Source of the DNA: Ctena decussata
Lineage: Eukaryota; Mollusca; Bivalvia; Lucinida; Lucinidae
Direction of reading: 5' to 3'
NCBI GenBank assembly: GCA_963989385.1
Contig: OZ022501.1
Location: forward strand, 87,156,979-87,220,978
DNA: 64,000 bases
A program made the position numbers and the translations under genes. Below the pieces are notes generated by a model, which ran no database searches, was not told the origin of the DNA, and worked only from the letters and a program-made list of their open reading frames with translations. Below, piece by piece: positions 48,000 to 59,364 of the stretch (positions are counted from its first letter, which is position 1; every line of letters starts with the position of its first letter).

Positions 48000-48235
48000 T
48001 CTTTCATTCGGCTTTATATAATTTGTAAAGACCAGTGAAAGATGGCTGTACCTCTAAAAATGCTGATTTATGGGCTTATAAGCCTTTTGAAACGTATGTC
48101 TGTATTTTCAAGACTGAGCGAGTAATTGGTAAGATGAGGATGAGAACGAATGGCTCCAAAGGCAACATAAAATCATGGAATCAACCGGAATATAGTCAGT
48201 GGTCAAGAGCTCTTTCATATCTACTAATTTCCGGT

Positions 48236-48665
48236 CGTGACTTACGGGGTGAATGAATGTAAACAAAAATGTAGTATACTTACGGGGTGGATGAATGTAC
48301 ACGAAGATGTATTATACTTACGGGGTGGATGAATGTACACAAAGATGTATTATACTTACGAGGAAAACGAATATAAACAAAGATGTATTATACTTACGGG
48401 GTGGATGAATGTAAACAAAGATGTATTATACTTGCGAGGTAGATGAATTTATTATACATACGAGGTAGATAAATGTAAACAAAGATGTATTATATACTGT
48501 ACTTACGGGATGGATGAATGTAAACAAAGATTTTATTTTCACTGTACTTACGGGATGGATGAATGTAAACAAAGATGTATTATACTTACGGGGTGTATAA
48601 ATGTAAGCAAAGATGTATTATATTTACGGGGCGGATGAATGTGAACAAAGATGTATTATATAATG
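48236..48665. repeat. Minisatellite, 38-bp unit, ~11 copies
   Basis: 'cttacggggtggatgaatgt' recurs at 48241, 48279, 48317, 48355 and onward, with 'aaacaaagatgtattat' completing the unit. A few units are shortened or expanded. Confidence 0.95.
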
Positions 48666-48774
48666 GCTGTCAGTTATACAAGAGAAAGATAAATCACATG
48701 CATGAATTTTAGCTCACACGTGTTTATAATGTGTGACCCGTTTACGGTTGAATTTGATTGACCTAGCAAAATTA

Positions 48775-48866
48775 ATAAAGAAGTTATTTGCAAGACTTCA
48801 TTTTCAGTAATAAAGAAATTATGACGATACTTGCAAGACTACTTGGATGACCGTCGTAGGACAAGT
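48775..48866. mobile_element. Right-end fragment of the 1043-3123 mariner-like family
   Basis: 'attatgacgatacttgcaag' and 'acttggatgaccgtcgta' parallel 3086-3125 ('gtaatgacggcgtttgcaag', 'cttattggatgaccct'). Confidence 0.55.
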
Positions 48867-49444
48867 ATATAGTATTGTTAAATGATGTTACTCTAGTTCA
48901 TAGTGCTTCGGCACTTATTGCCCAAGCTAATACGATTGCTTCATGCCTGTCTATTATCTCTCAGTTTGCTGCACACAAGGGAAATGATTTTTAATAACAT
49001 GTCTTTCGTCTCGCCAATGTTGTTACTGGACTCCTAATTCTGTATTCGTTAAGCTGTAGGCTCAGCAGTTTTTGCCTAGAAGATTCTTTTTCTCCAGTTT
49101 TTTCTATTTTCGTAAAAAGTTGTACTAATATATGATAGAGTTTCAATTTGATTTTTGTTTTGCAATGTTCTGTTTGTTAGATCGCCCATCTAATGTTTCG
49201 GTCTGTTATTATATGTTCATCTTTTTCTCCTTTCTTGTGCTATGTGGTCTTTCCTGGCTTTTCATCTATGTTTTCCTTATTGCGCTTTTCCAAGAAATTT
49301 GGAAATGTGTCAGAGTGTATGGATACGTCTCCTTATTTTTCCTCCATTTCAACAGATGGGTATTACATTTAACACGAAATTAAATGACGCGAGAATAATT
49401 ATTTCTTTGAGTAAATCTGAAGTTTCTGTTAAAAACATTTCAAA
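48867..49444. other. Non-coding, nothing recognised
   Basis: A hydrophobic frame at 49132-49383 arises from T-rich sequence and has no other support. Confidence 0.35.
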
Positions 49445-49790
49445 TGTAATGTCATTGAAAAATTGGCGGAGCATGGCGTACACTGTTTGCCATGCTCCGA
49501 TACCAAAGACGTCATATATTTGTTACTATAGCAATTAAAAAAATCAAATTGATGTCAAAGACACTTCACCGAGACGTCATTCTTCCAAGTTTATAAGTAC
49601 AACAGTTGGTAATTCCATAGTTGCTATCGTAACAGATCTTTGGCGTCATCTCTTTTATAACTCGACAGTGTATGCCATTGAAAGTGAGGTGCTACATGAA
49701 ATTCATACAATGAAAACGTGTGATTTTCTCAAACCTATGATTCTTTCTCAAATAATTTAATTCTCTGTTATTTGTGATTTCCTGGTTAAT
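49445..49790. repeat. Interspersed repeat D, copy 2
   Basis: Aligns with 34725-35045. It also carries its own hairpin, 'ggagcatggcgtacactg' against 'cagtgt...gccatgctcc', near 49468-49499. Confidence 0.7.
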
Positions 49791-49966
49791 GCCGCGAGCA
49801 AAGCAGCCCTTCCTTTAGTTTGCTTTTTATCATCAGTGTCTTTGCTTTTTTATGTTTCAGACGTGTAGCAGTTTGTACATTGAAAAGATATAGTTCCTAT
49901 TTGATAAATGCCTGCCCACAATATAAAATACAAAATTTAATATATTTGTTAACATACTGGATTCCT

Positions 49967-50211
49967 GGGCCCAGTTGTTCAACACTAACGACGTCGTTAG
50001 TTAACGAGACGTTAAAATTTCAAAATTATATAACTCAAATATGCCAATATTTTTTCTTGAAAAAATGTGAGAAGCTTTTGCACTGCAAAAGCTTCTCACA
50101 TTTTTTTCAACAAAAAATATCAGTGTATTTGGTTATAAAGTTGTAAAACACTTAACTAGTTGACCGCTTAACGAGCTTGTTAGGCTAACGATGCTTTGAA
50201 CAACTGGGCCC
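49967..50211. mobile_element. GGGCCCAGTTGTTCAA MITE, 245 bp
   Basis: Exact 16-bp terminal inverted repeats, 'gggcccagttgttcaa' and 'ttgaacaactgggccc'. An internal perfect hairpin, TGTGAGAAGCTTTTGCA-c-inverse, is centred at 50083 and extended by A/T runs. Confidence 0.85.
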
Positions 50212-50651
50212 TGATATTTGTCTGACGCTAGGACATACCGACTATTAGATGTATTACGATAGACTGCAACCTATAGACAATGACATTACCGATCCTATCA
50301 TTAGAAATTGAAAATCACAACCTGTGTCACCTTTTGTGTTACAACAGATTTCTGAATAAATAATGGTTCCAGGATCAATATATGTAGCTATATCAACATC
50401 TCAAATGCTGTATACATGCGTTTCAGGCCGTCTGTGGTCTAAAATTAGTCGAATAGACTCAGCAAATCATGCGAAGATATTATATTGGACTCTTTATTTC
50501 CCTGCAGATTGTAACACAGTTTAGTGCAGAATTAGATTTTGTTTGTATTGAAAACACTTCTAAATATTGTTGTTGTTTTTTTTTCCAATATGAAAGGAAC
50601 TAAAACTGGGTCGAATTTCGCTCTTTCTAAATATTTCAGCTTTTAGCCTTT
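50212..50651. other. Non-coding, nothing recognised
   Basis: AT-rich spacer. Confidence 0.4.
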
Positions 50652-51270
50652 GTCAGTAAATTGGATCTTGAGACAGAATTGCATTTTAGCGATCATTAGT
50701 AAAACGGAACTTGAGAGAGAATCACATTTGGCAGACATTACAGTAAATTGGATCTTGAGAGAAAATCACATTTGGCAGACATTACAGTAAAATGGATCTT
50801 GAGAGAAAATCACATTTGACAGACATTACAGTAAAATGGACCTTGACAGAAAATCACATTTGGCAGACATTATAATAAAATGGAACTTGAGAGAGAATCA
50901 CATTTAGCAGGCTTTTTAATAAAATGGAACTTGAGAGAGAATCACATATAGCATGCAGTACAGTAAAATGGATCTTGAGAGAGAATCACATTTAGCAGAC
51001 ATTGCAGTAAAATGGAACTTGAAAGAGAATCACATTTGGCAAGCATTACAGTAAAATGAATCTTGAGAGAGAATCATATTTAGCAGGCGTAACAGTGAAA
51101 TAGAAATTGAGAGAGAAACACATTTAGCAGGCATTAAAGTGAAACGGAACTTGAGAAAGAGTCGCTTTAAACAGGCATTACAGTGAAATGGAACTTGAGA
51201 AAGAATCACATGTAGCAGGCATTACAGCAAAATGGAAGTTGAGAGACAGTCACGTTTAGCAGGCATTTGC
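50652..51270. repeat. Minisatellite, 44-bp unit, ~14 copies
   Basis: 'cttgag' recurs at 50667, 50710, 50754, 50798 and so on. The unit includes 'cagtaaaatggaacttgaga', 'gagaatcacattt' and 'agcaggcatta'. Confidence 0.95.
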
Positions 51271-51626
51271 AGTTAATTGTAACTTGATTTTATCTACCCC
51301 AAGCTCATTTCGTTGTACATGTAGCTGTACTGCCAAGCCACTTCTATGATATGACTGAGCTTCATTGATTGAAAATCGGATAAGCGCTTCTTGCTTCATT
51401 CAGAAACTCGAATACCTTGATCGTGTGTCACAGTCAGTTCAATGTGATTACGTTTACAACTCTGAGATATTATGGCGATGAAAATGTATCATGTATGATT
51501 TTCAGAAATGAAAAGGTAACGTCTGTCATTAAATCTACGTTTATATGTTTGTTAAAAGCCCGAAATGTTAAGTAAAACATAATTGTCTAAGGCGATAGCA
51601 ACAAGTATTGCCACAACTTCGTGTCA

Positions 51627-51829
51627 CAGAGCTCTAGATAAGAGGGAGTATTTGATGATAATTAAGGATAATTTTTCTTATTTCTCATCAAAACCATATG
51701 TTGTGACCCCTCATCTGAACCGTCTCGCTGAGACGGTTCAGATGAGGGGTCACAACATAGGGTTTTATGCAGAATTAACAAAAATTATCCCTAATTATCA
51801 TCAAATACTCCCTCTTATCTAGAGCTCTG
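51627..51829. mobile_element. AGCTCTAGATAAG palindromic MITE, copy 2
   Basis: Best copy: 'cagagctctagataagaggg' to its inverse, centre 'gaaccgtctcgctgagacgg'. Flanked by GTGTCA on both sides (51621-51626, 51830-51835); shifting the boundary by one base gives an 8-bp duplication with one mismatch. The CAG...CTG ends and this length suggest a hAT-like origin. The non-palindromic segments ('tttctcatcaaaacc' on the left) show it is inverted relative to copies 1 and 3. Confidence 0.9.
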
Positions 51830-52121
51830 GTGTCACCAAATGTTAAGTTGAGATTGGCAATCTAGGACTATATGCCTGAAATAGCGCAATGTATGGGACC
51901 ATTGGCTAGTCCGCCAAAGTCGGCGCCAGAGGAGCATGAGCACTTGGGGCTTATTAACAGACTCACTAAAGCCAGGTTTACTGTTTAAATTTATTTGCGC
52001 GTTCTTCCAAATGATCTTTTTACGACAATAAATTTATCTGATTTGGACTGTGATTTGATAGCCAATCCAAGTAGACCTTATGTTGTGTGGGAACTACATT
52101 GTTAAACTCTTCATCGTAGAG
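51830..52121. other. Non-coding, nothing recognised
   Basis: Short spacer without recognisable features. Confidence 0.4.
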
Positions 52122-52215
52122 CCCCTTGATGGGCTTCGTCTTAACAGATGAATGAATTGACGGATGGATGGCGACGACTTTTCGTCCGTGTCTACAGTAT
52201 TTAAGTCATTACAGG
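52122..52215 (-). mobile_element. SINE family B fragment (3' part)
   Basis: 'gacggatggatggcgac', 'gtccgtgtctacagtattta' and 'agtcattacaggac' match the tail half of the reverse copy at 61449. Confidence 0.55.
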
Positions 52216-53014
52216 ACAATCTTGACAGAATCTGCAGTTTCATTGTATGCGCATAAATATTGTTGTACGTATTCATCTTGTATGACCCAGTGGCAACCGC
52301 TTAACTGCTGAGGTTCCGATTTTGCGGTTTACGTATTCGATGCCATATAGCATAAGTAGGTGGGAAACAAACTGAGGACACGTTATTGTTGTTGTTCTTT
52401 GTTGTTTTTTTGTGTTTCTGTCCGTAAACAATGTGCAACACGAATTCAACTCCATAACAATTTGACGAATATCATGAGTATGGTTTTTGTTTTTTATGTT
52501 TTTGGTTCCTCTATACCTTCATACCTTTCAATACTTTCCCTGTCACAGTAGATAACATTATATTATCCGATCATTGGCCGTTAGTGCAGGAGCTGCGTGT
52601 TAGAAAATCTAGTTTCAGGCATATGTATACATCTTTCCCAGATCAGTTTTGGTCCGACTGAATTTAGCGCTATTCTCATCTGAAAGCTGCAAAGTCAGAT
52701 TACTTTCCATACAAATCACGGTTGCTTTGACCAAACTGCAAAATTGCGAAGACTGGCCTGAGCATGCGCAGTTAAAAATGCCTTTTTCAGTGAACAATGC
52801 TCACGGCATCCCTACAGAGCTAAATCAATAGCTACATTGCCTTATCGCTTATTTCAATCTTTGTTTCAACACGTTGCTAATCAACTCTTCAAATGAAACT
52901 TGTTAAGCGATAGAAGCTTCAGGTGATTTTTCATTAACGACAATGATCTATAATGAGATGCTTTTTCTTTCTTTCGCATAATGGCAAGTAACATGTAGCA
53001 TGTAAAGGTACACA
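52216..53014. other. Non-coding, nothing recognised
   Basis: No exon or repeat recognised. Confidence 0.4.
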
Positions 53015-53252
53015 TAAGCCGCGACACGACAAAACCAACATTGTGGCATGTGCGCCCAGCGAAGACTCAAATCAGCCTGGGCATCCGCCCAGTCTGATCA
53101 GAATCTTGGCTTGCTTTTATAGGGTAGCTAAGCGTCTAAGCTAGCTCCTGCGGACAGCAAAGACTCTGATCAGACTGGACGGATGCCCAGGCTTATCTCA
53201 GGCTCCGCTGGTCCCACATGCCGCTCTGTTGGTTTTCTCATGTCGCGGTTCA
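53015..53252 (+). mobile_element. Nested-palindrome MITE, copy 9 (GGCATG subtype)
   Basis: 'taagccgcgacacgac' to 'catgtcgcggttca', 238 bp, + orientation. The right arm is degraded near 'cttatctcaggctccgctgg'. Confidence 0.9.
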
Positions 53253-53698
53253 TATATGCGCTGTTTTGTTAGAAATGGTTTCTAAACGGAATAACCCGAT
53301 AAGGCAATGGCCCCACAGAGCACACAATGACAAAAGCATGTCAAACCATATGTGAAATGCAAATGAGTGCACTAGCTTGAGCAATCAGTTCAGAGCATAT
53401 GCATGCGCTTTAAGAGGCTTGAAATGCCAAATAGTTGGCTGAGTATTAGCTAGCCAGTGCATCTTTTCATGCAGCTCTCAGAGGCTTTAAAAACTTTTGT
53501 AGCTGCTAAAGTATTTAATTTTTGTGCCAGAAGCGACATATTATTTATTTCCAGTTCTAGTTTCATCATACAGTATACGTCGAAAAGGCGAACAGTGAGA
53601 TCTGACACATGTAGCATGTATAACAATCGTGCGTTGTAATCTGTTCTAATGTAGTTTACTACGAAATGTCTTATCTTAAATGTTTGACGTACCAGTAA

Positions 53699-54305
53699 CC
53701 AGTCTGGGGACTTATGGATTTCCATCACGCATATTTGTGATGGTTAACCATGCACTTTAAATGAACTGACATGATGGCTTACCTTAACATAATTAATGAA
53801 AGTTTTACCACAAGATGTCACTACATTTCCGAAGAATGAAACGTGATGGAAAGCCATAACATTGGTTTCTTCTAGTGTTATGGCTGACCATAACAAACGC
53901 GAAAAAAAACGAGTACTTTTCTGGCGAGTAACTGGTGCAAAACCTTGAGTAACTCATAGCGTTAGCATCCATTAAAAAAAGCAAACATTGTAGACAATTT
54001 TGATCGTAACACTTTATAAAAAATAGAAAGCAAACTTGTATTTTTTTGGAAATAAAACAAGTCAAATGCACAGCAATATTTGCCTAATTTTGACCATAAT
54101 TCTGCAGATATACCAAAATACAGACTGTTTATACTGAGAATAGTTAAGGGCTGGACCAAATATCAATTTTAGGTGTAGACAGGTCATACTGAACACTGGC
54201 AATGGGTTAAATTGCCATTTTAGTGAGCTGGACTGGAAAATGTAAGAGTTATATGGTTGACAATCACAAGTGTGCGTGATGGAAAACCGTAAGTCCCCAG
54301 ACTGG
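53699..54305. mobile_element. PIF/Harbinger-like non-autonomous element, 607 bp
   Basis: Terminal inverted repeats of ~50 bp begin CCAGTCTGGGGACTTA and continue through 'tttccatcacgca' and 'ttgtgat' with a few mismatches. TAA flanks both ends (53696-53698, 54306-54308), the 3-bp duplication typical of PIF/Harbinger. No transposase frame. Confidence 0.75.
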
Positions 54306-54758
54306 TAACAAGAAATAAGAAGCCAGTCGCCGCGAGTTAGTAGCTTAGAACTAGTCACTTGCACTAGGTAAAGTTACTGTTTGAATCTGAGATGCATAAA
54401 CCTGAAACATGATAACACTGCCCAAGGTTTCTTGGTAGAATAATTGTTTGTCGTCGTGTGAAAAAAAATTTCATGACATGTGCAAATAGAAGAGACTCCT
54501 GTCTGCGGCCGTGAAGTTTGATCAGATTCTTCCCTTTTAGCATATAACATATATGAATGCTGGCGAACCAAAAAATGAAAAGTGAAAACTGGTCAAGTTA
54601 TGCACCTGTGCGTGCTGATTTGAGTATATACAGTACAAACGTGGCTTTCGGTCCTTTTTAACGCAACGCCAATCAACTGTTTCCATTATCTGACGTAGAA
54701 TTAGAATCATTTCGCAAATGTTGTCCTACAAATGAAACTGTTTCTTTTATCATTGCAG
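54306..54758. other. Probable 3' part of the intron before the CaaX exon
   Basis: Ends with the pyrimidine-rich tract 'tttcttttatcattgcag', a canonical 3' splice site at 54741-54758. Frames within are unsupported. Confidence 0.5.
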
Positions 54759-55143
54759 TGTCGACAGTCGAGACAACCCATTCTTGCCAGGAGGTGATCT
54801 GAGTAAAGAGGCAGAGGACATTCTCTCTAGGGCAACAATTATTCGTGATAAATTCATTTTGAAAGACAATGAGAGAAACAAGGAACAAATTTCACCCTCC
54901 TCACCCACAAAACCTAATCCAGAAGTACCTAGACCGGAAATTGAATCAAACGCACTTCCGGTTGAAGAAACTGTATCCGCCGAGGTAGCCAATATGGCGG
55001 AGTCGGTGCCAAATGCACGAGTGAAAGAAAATGGACAAATTACTGAATCTGAAGATTCTTTAACGCCAGGAAGTGTTAAGATGGAACTTATGGAAGAAAA
55101 TAAAGATAAAAAGAAACAAAAGAAATGTTGCACGATTATGTAG
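54759..55143 (+). CDS. 3'-terminal exon of a CaaX-box (prenylated) protein, paralemmin-like at best
   Basis: An acceptor (pyrimidine tract plus AG at 54757-54758) opens the exon. The first base completes a split codon, then 127 codons run to the TAG at 55141. The translation begins VDSRDNPFLPGGDLSKEAED, continues with a charged probable helix (ILSRATIIRDKFILKDNERN), then a Pro/Glu-rich low-complexity middle. It ends in a Lys-rich segment (NKDKKKQKKCCTIM-stop). CTIM is a CaaX box: Met in the last position favours farnesylation, and the preceding Cys and basic patch would suit palmitoylation and plasma-membrane binding. Vertebrate paralemmin-1 ends in a comparable basic-CC-x-I-M tail, hence the suggestion; the rest is not recognised. 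The upstream exons are not identified. No Met start is expected here. Confidence 0.7.
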
Positions 55144-55990
55144 CATTTTAAAATTCATTAATTGAAATTAAAAGGAATATTTTTCTCATCGCAGCTTTGT
55201 AAATCTGCTGAATGTAAATGTTTTAAGATTCAAATTGTCAAGTGCTATTCGTCATCAGAAATCGTTTCCCTAATCGCTCTTGATATCATCTTGTCATGTC
55301 ACAGTCCTCTGTTTCGTATGTGATATTGGAGCATATGTCATCGGATATAAGGTACAAATGTGATAAACGAAAAATAATTATATGTTCATGGTGTTACTAT
55401 CTCGAAAGAAAACGTCAAGCAAGTAGCCGGCGTTTGAATATGGAGAAAAATGGGTGTTTTTTGTATAGGAAGAAACTTTTCTGGATAGTTAGGGATAGGC
55501 CATACAGCAGAAGTTAGCTTTGGAAGAATTCATTCATGAAAAAGGATCGGTTTCTATAATGCATGAAGATGCATTGAACGTGCTATGGGAGAATGGCTGT
55601 TTCCTTTCTCCAGAAAGTCACATGAAAGAGGAAGCGTCTTTTCGAAAGAGGTGATACAGCTGAATGACACAGGAGAGAGTTAGTAGCATAGTCTCTTTTG
55701 AGGAAACCATACATGAGAATGACTATTTTCGTGACAGCTTGCAAGAAAAAAAATATATTGTTGTCGTTTTCGGTGGAAATGATGTAGAATAATTCTCTGG
55801 TGGAAACATGATTGAAGAAATGATAAAGATTACTCTGATTATTCTTCGAAACCATACGGAAGATTTGAGAATCATTTAAAAGAATAGGAAGGGAATGCTC
55901 TTTCAAGTGTGTCCGATCATACAGAATATAGACTGATTTCATCATGTACTATGGCCTGAGATGGAAATAAAGTTTTGTTCTGTTCTATTA
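55144..55990 (+). other. Probable 3' UTR of the CaaX gene
   Basis: Downstream of the stop there is no further splice-supported frame. A canonical AATAAA lies at 55966-55971, followed by a T/GT-rich stretch ('gttttgttctgttct'). The 120-residue reverse frame at 55583-55945 lies inside and is unsupported. Confidence 0.45.
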
Positions 55991-58340
55991 AAGGATGATT
56001 GTCTCTGAGGAATACAAAATTTGTGTGCCATGCATTAAAGCAAGAAAAAGGAGCAGAGTGTCGTGTTCGTAAAACGTCCCTGGATAGATTAGGCTTACAT
56101 ATTACGTGAATAATTTAAAATGTATGAAAGTAGTAAAAATGAATGGAGTAGAATGCGGTGCAAATGTGAAGGCCCAGGAAATCGGGAAATTGTGCAATAG
56201 TTGATCTTAAACAGGGATCTTTCGCCATGAACAGTGCTTTTGGTAAGCCAAAAGTTTGGGGTAAAAGTTGTGTTAGTTCGTCAAAGCGTGCGTAGGATTC
56301 CATTGGAGTCACCTGGCTGAAATTCCTTTGCACACATTTGCCGAGAAACGAAACAGTTCAAACGATCTGAAAGTTTGATAAATCTTGAGCACTGATTTCC
56401 TACACATTCAGGTAAAAAAATGGAGTATTTGTGATCAAGGTTGCCTTTGTTAAATACGGTAGCTGGCAATATAAAAGATGGAAAGATAATTAGAAAAGCA
56501 GTTGTGCAATAGGTGTGTAATCAACGTTACGCGATTTAATGGAATATCTGAGTTCAAGAGGTGCAGTTCCGCCTACAGACTATAGGAAGCTCGCAAAAAA
56601 TGAAATTAATATACAGGTTAAATGAGCGAGTTGTAGTGAAACATGTCTTTCAGAATATGTAGCATGCGGATATATCAGTCTCCACGCATGCGCATTCGTG
56701 GAGAGTAAGCATACTACGTCCAAACAGTAACTGGTCCCTGCAGAATTGAAGAAAACGAACTTCGTGATCTCTGAAAATGTATCTGCAGCCTGGTCTGGAT
56801 ATATGCATTTCTATCGTTCTTTTAACCAGGTTTTCTCGTAATGCGCCACAAACAGGAAGTAACTGAATCTCTCTAGCACTTATATTTTTGTTTAACAGGT
56901 TCACTGCCGTCAACAGATACACTTTCAGGGGAAACAACTCTACCAATTTAATGTTTGTATCCTTTCTCAGTGGGTGTCTGCTCTTAAGGGAAACAATTTG
57001 CTTCTAGGAGCAAATTTTTTTCTTTAACAGTAGAACCCTGTTTGGAAGGTTTTTGGAATAGATGTCTGCCTTTAAAAACAAAATGGCAGAAAATATTGTT
57101 ATGCACTCGGTAGTGGACATTAAAAGTTTACCTAGGCTGACATTCTACATTTGAGATCGGACGTTCTAGGTAAGGGGGCATTTCAAACGTATACATCGCA
57201 TCGATTGTGGTGCCGAATTGCGTCGCACGAACAGGGAGTTTAGGACATTAGCGACGAGCAAAGACTCAGTCCAATTTAGCCTTTACATATGCATCAAACC
57301 AGGAAGACTGATCAGTCTGCGCCGGTGCGGAAGCTGATCCGAGTCTTTCTTAAAGGCACGCACCGTAAGTAAAACTTTTACACGACGCCATTTGCAGGAT
57401 TGAATTAAAACCGTATCTACATCGTTGCAACATCATATTTACATCATGACGTTGCATCAGCGTCGATTTGACGCTGACAACTTTTTAGCTACATTAGGAC
57501 ATCTAGGCAAAAAGACGATGTATGTCGTTCTTTCTCGTCTGGAAAGCATAAATAAACGTGGTGTTATTTATATTTTCGTTTTGCTGATACTGAATTGGCT
57601 ATTTGTTCAACGCCAATACCCCGCCAGGGAATTTTTTTTCTTCCATTTTGATCGGTTGAAGACGGCTTGTGATAGCGCCACTCAAACTAAATCGTCAGCC
57701 CATAATGTAGGGCAGAATAGCGCAAAGCGGGATCTAGCCGTGTAAACGTCTCCGTCATGATGGAAAATTACACGTGATGTCAGCATTTGTCACTGGAAGT
57801 GCGCTCTTATCTGACGTTAAGGGTTGCTTTACCAGTGTATGGCACACACTTTGACTCGGCTATTTTGTACTACTGAATGAATACACAGGGTTTCAGTACC
57901 AGTCTGTTGGGAGCCCCACAAGGGCTGTCCTGATAAGCTAGCAGTCCGTGTTCGAATTTTGCTGGAGGGGGAAAGCTTAAACTACAAACGGGATTCTTGC
58001 ACATTGTGTGAACATTATGCCAAAACTGAAACAGCATAAATTTGCATGCAGCATGCTTATGTGTATACATGCAACGTATGTATATGTGTCAGTGATATCT
58101 GTTGGAAACAAAAACGAAGTCGTATCAGGCTGACTGCACAGACGCGCAGATAGGTCTGAGTCGTCATTGGTCGCATATGTACAGCAGATCCTGTTAAACG
58201 TCGACGCAGTGGCACGCTGATTTTACAGACGAACATCTATGATCCGATCAAGGCCTGCCAGTAAATCAAATATCAATCAAAATTTTGGATGATTACAAGT
58301 TGTCATAATATGTAGAGTAATTAACTCTTTTTAGACTGAT
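55991..58340. other. Non-coding; no recognisable gene
   Basis: A 106-residue frame at 57425-57745 contains one hydrophobic segment (VIYIFVLLILNWLFV) but has no homology signal or splice context. 57240-57365 holds degraded words of the nested-palindrome MITE ('gcaaagactcag', 'gactgatcag'). Confidence 0.4.
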
Positions 58341-58344
58341 AACC

Positions 58345-58412
58345 CGTTTTGGCGACATATGCGAACAGTGTAGACCCAGTTCAGACGCCGCATAATGCGG
58401 CGTCTGGTCAGG
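58345..58412. repeat. Short palindrome repeat related to 32172-32650
   Basis: 'aacagtgtagacccag' precedes the perfect dyad CAGACGCCGCAT-a-ATGCGGCGTCTG, parallel in layout to the 32227 core but with a different arm sequence. Confidence 0.65.
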
Positions 58413-58545
58413 ATGAACGGAATATTTATACAAAATACAATAAAAGTGGAAACATGCACCAGAAACCCCTAAAACACAGAAATGGAGTCATCCAAATCCA
58501 TGTAACAGACTTTCAAAGAAAAAGGGGATTGGGGAGACTTGGGAG

Positions 58546-58562
58546 CGGGGGGGGGGGGGGAC
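58546..58562. repeat. G homopolymer
   Basis: Run of about 15 G after 'ttgggagc'. Confidence 0.95.
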
Positions 58563-58883
58563 TGGGGCGGGCTTAGATTACCCACAATTTAATGGGCTAA
58601 CAAAAGCAAATGTACTACCCCAGCCTTTCCCGGTGTACATGTATACATGTGCAGTCTGGCCAGGGCATGTGCATATAGTCCACATAATTGATTCGGCATT
58701 ACGGCTCGTTCCCAACAGCTGAAAACGCCGTGGCAATATAGCATTTGATAGGTTCTGTGCACGCTGCAAATAATTTGCTATACAAAACGTTTGAAGCTTA
58801 TCAAAGTTGATACGCCAGCGACACGCTGTTTTAAAGTTGCCTGATCCTTGGTTAAGCTAAGTGATGAACTTTGGGTACATCCA

Positions 58884-59303
58884 GGGTTCTGCCAGTGGTG
58901 TCATTGGCGATTTGCCAATGGTGCCATTGGTAACCGTAAACCCTGAACAGGTGACCTTTGGCAGCCAACTATTGGTAGAGCCAATGGCGCCATTGACACT
59001 ATTGCAGAGCCATTTCTCTCTGTAATTAGAAAATTTTAGTTTTTCTAATTTGCTTTCATCACTGTCGGGAACAATTATTCTCCTGTCACAACTCAAGCGT
59101 TAATGATGGATTCGCTAAATCGCCATATTGAATGACGCAATTTTCCGGCGTTTGTAATGTTACCCACGCCCTTTGTTGTCTGCAGTACTGGCAGCCAATG
59201 GTCGGCAATATTGGTACCTTTGGTACCGACGGTAGAATCAGTGGTGCCAATGTTGAAACTCTGAACGGCATTGACATATCTATGCTGGCATTGGCAGAGC
59301 CCC
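58884..59303. mobile_element. Possible 420-bp element rich in GCCAATGG words
   Basis: Ends 'gggttctgccagtg' and inverted 'ggggctctgccaatg'. Internally many CCATTGG/GCCAATGG words and the dyad 'tggtaccTttggtacc' produce several alternative hairpins. No transposase. Confidence 0.5.
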
Positions 59304-59364
59304 AAACGCACCCTTTGTTAACGTATACTTAGTATATTCTTGAGAGTGACAAAACACTGAAATG

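Noticed and set aside
50652..51270. CRISPR-like array (regular 44-bp spacing)
   Set aside because: Units are contiguous tandem repeats without unique spacers, and the DNA is eukaryotic.
54750..55133. 127-residue reverse frame opposite the CaaX exon
   Set aside because: Antisense shadow; the + strand has the splice acceptor, CaaX stop and polyadenylation signal.
57425..57745. 106-residue frame with one transmembrane-like segment
   Set aside because: One hydrophobic stretch in AT-rich DNA is expected by chance; no homology, splice or promoter support.
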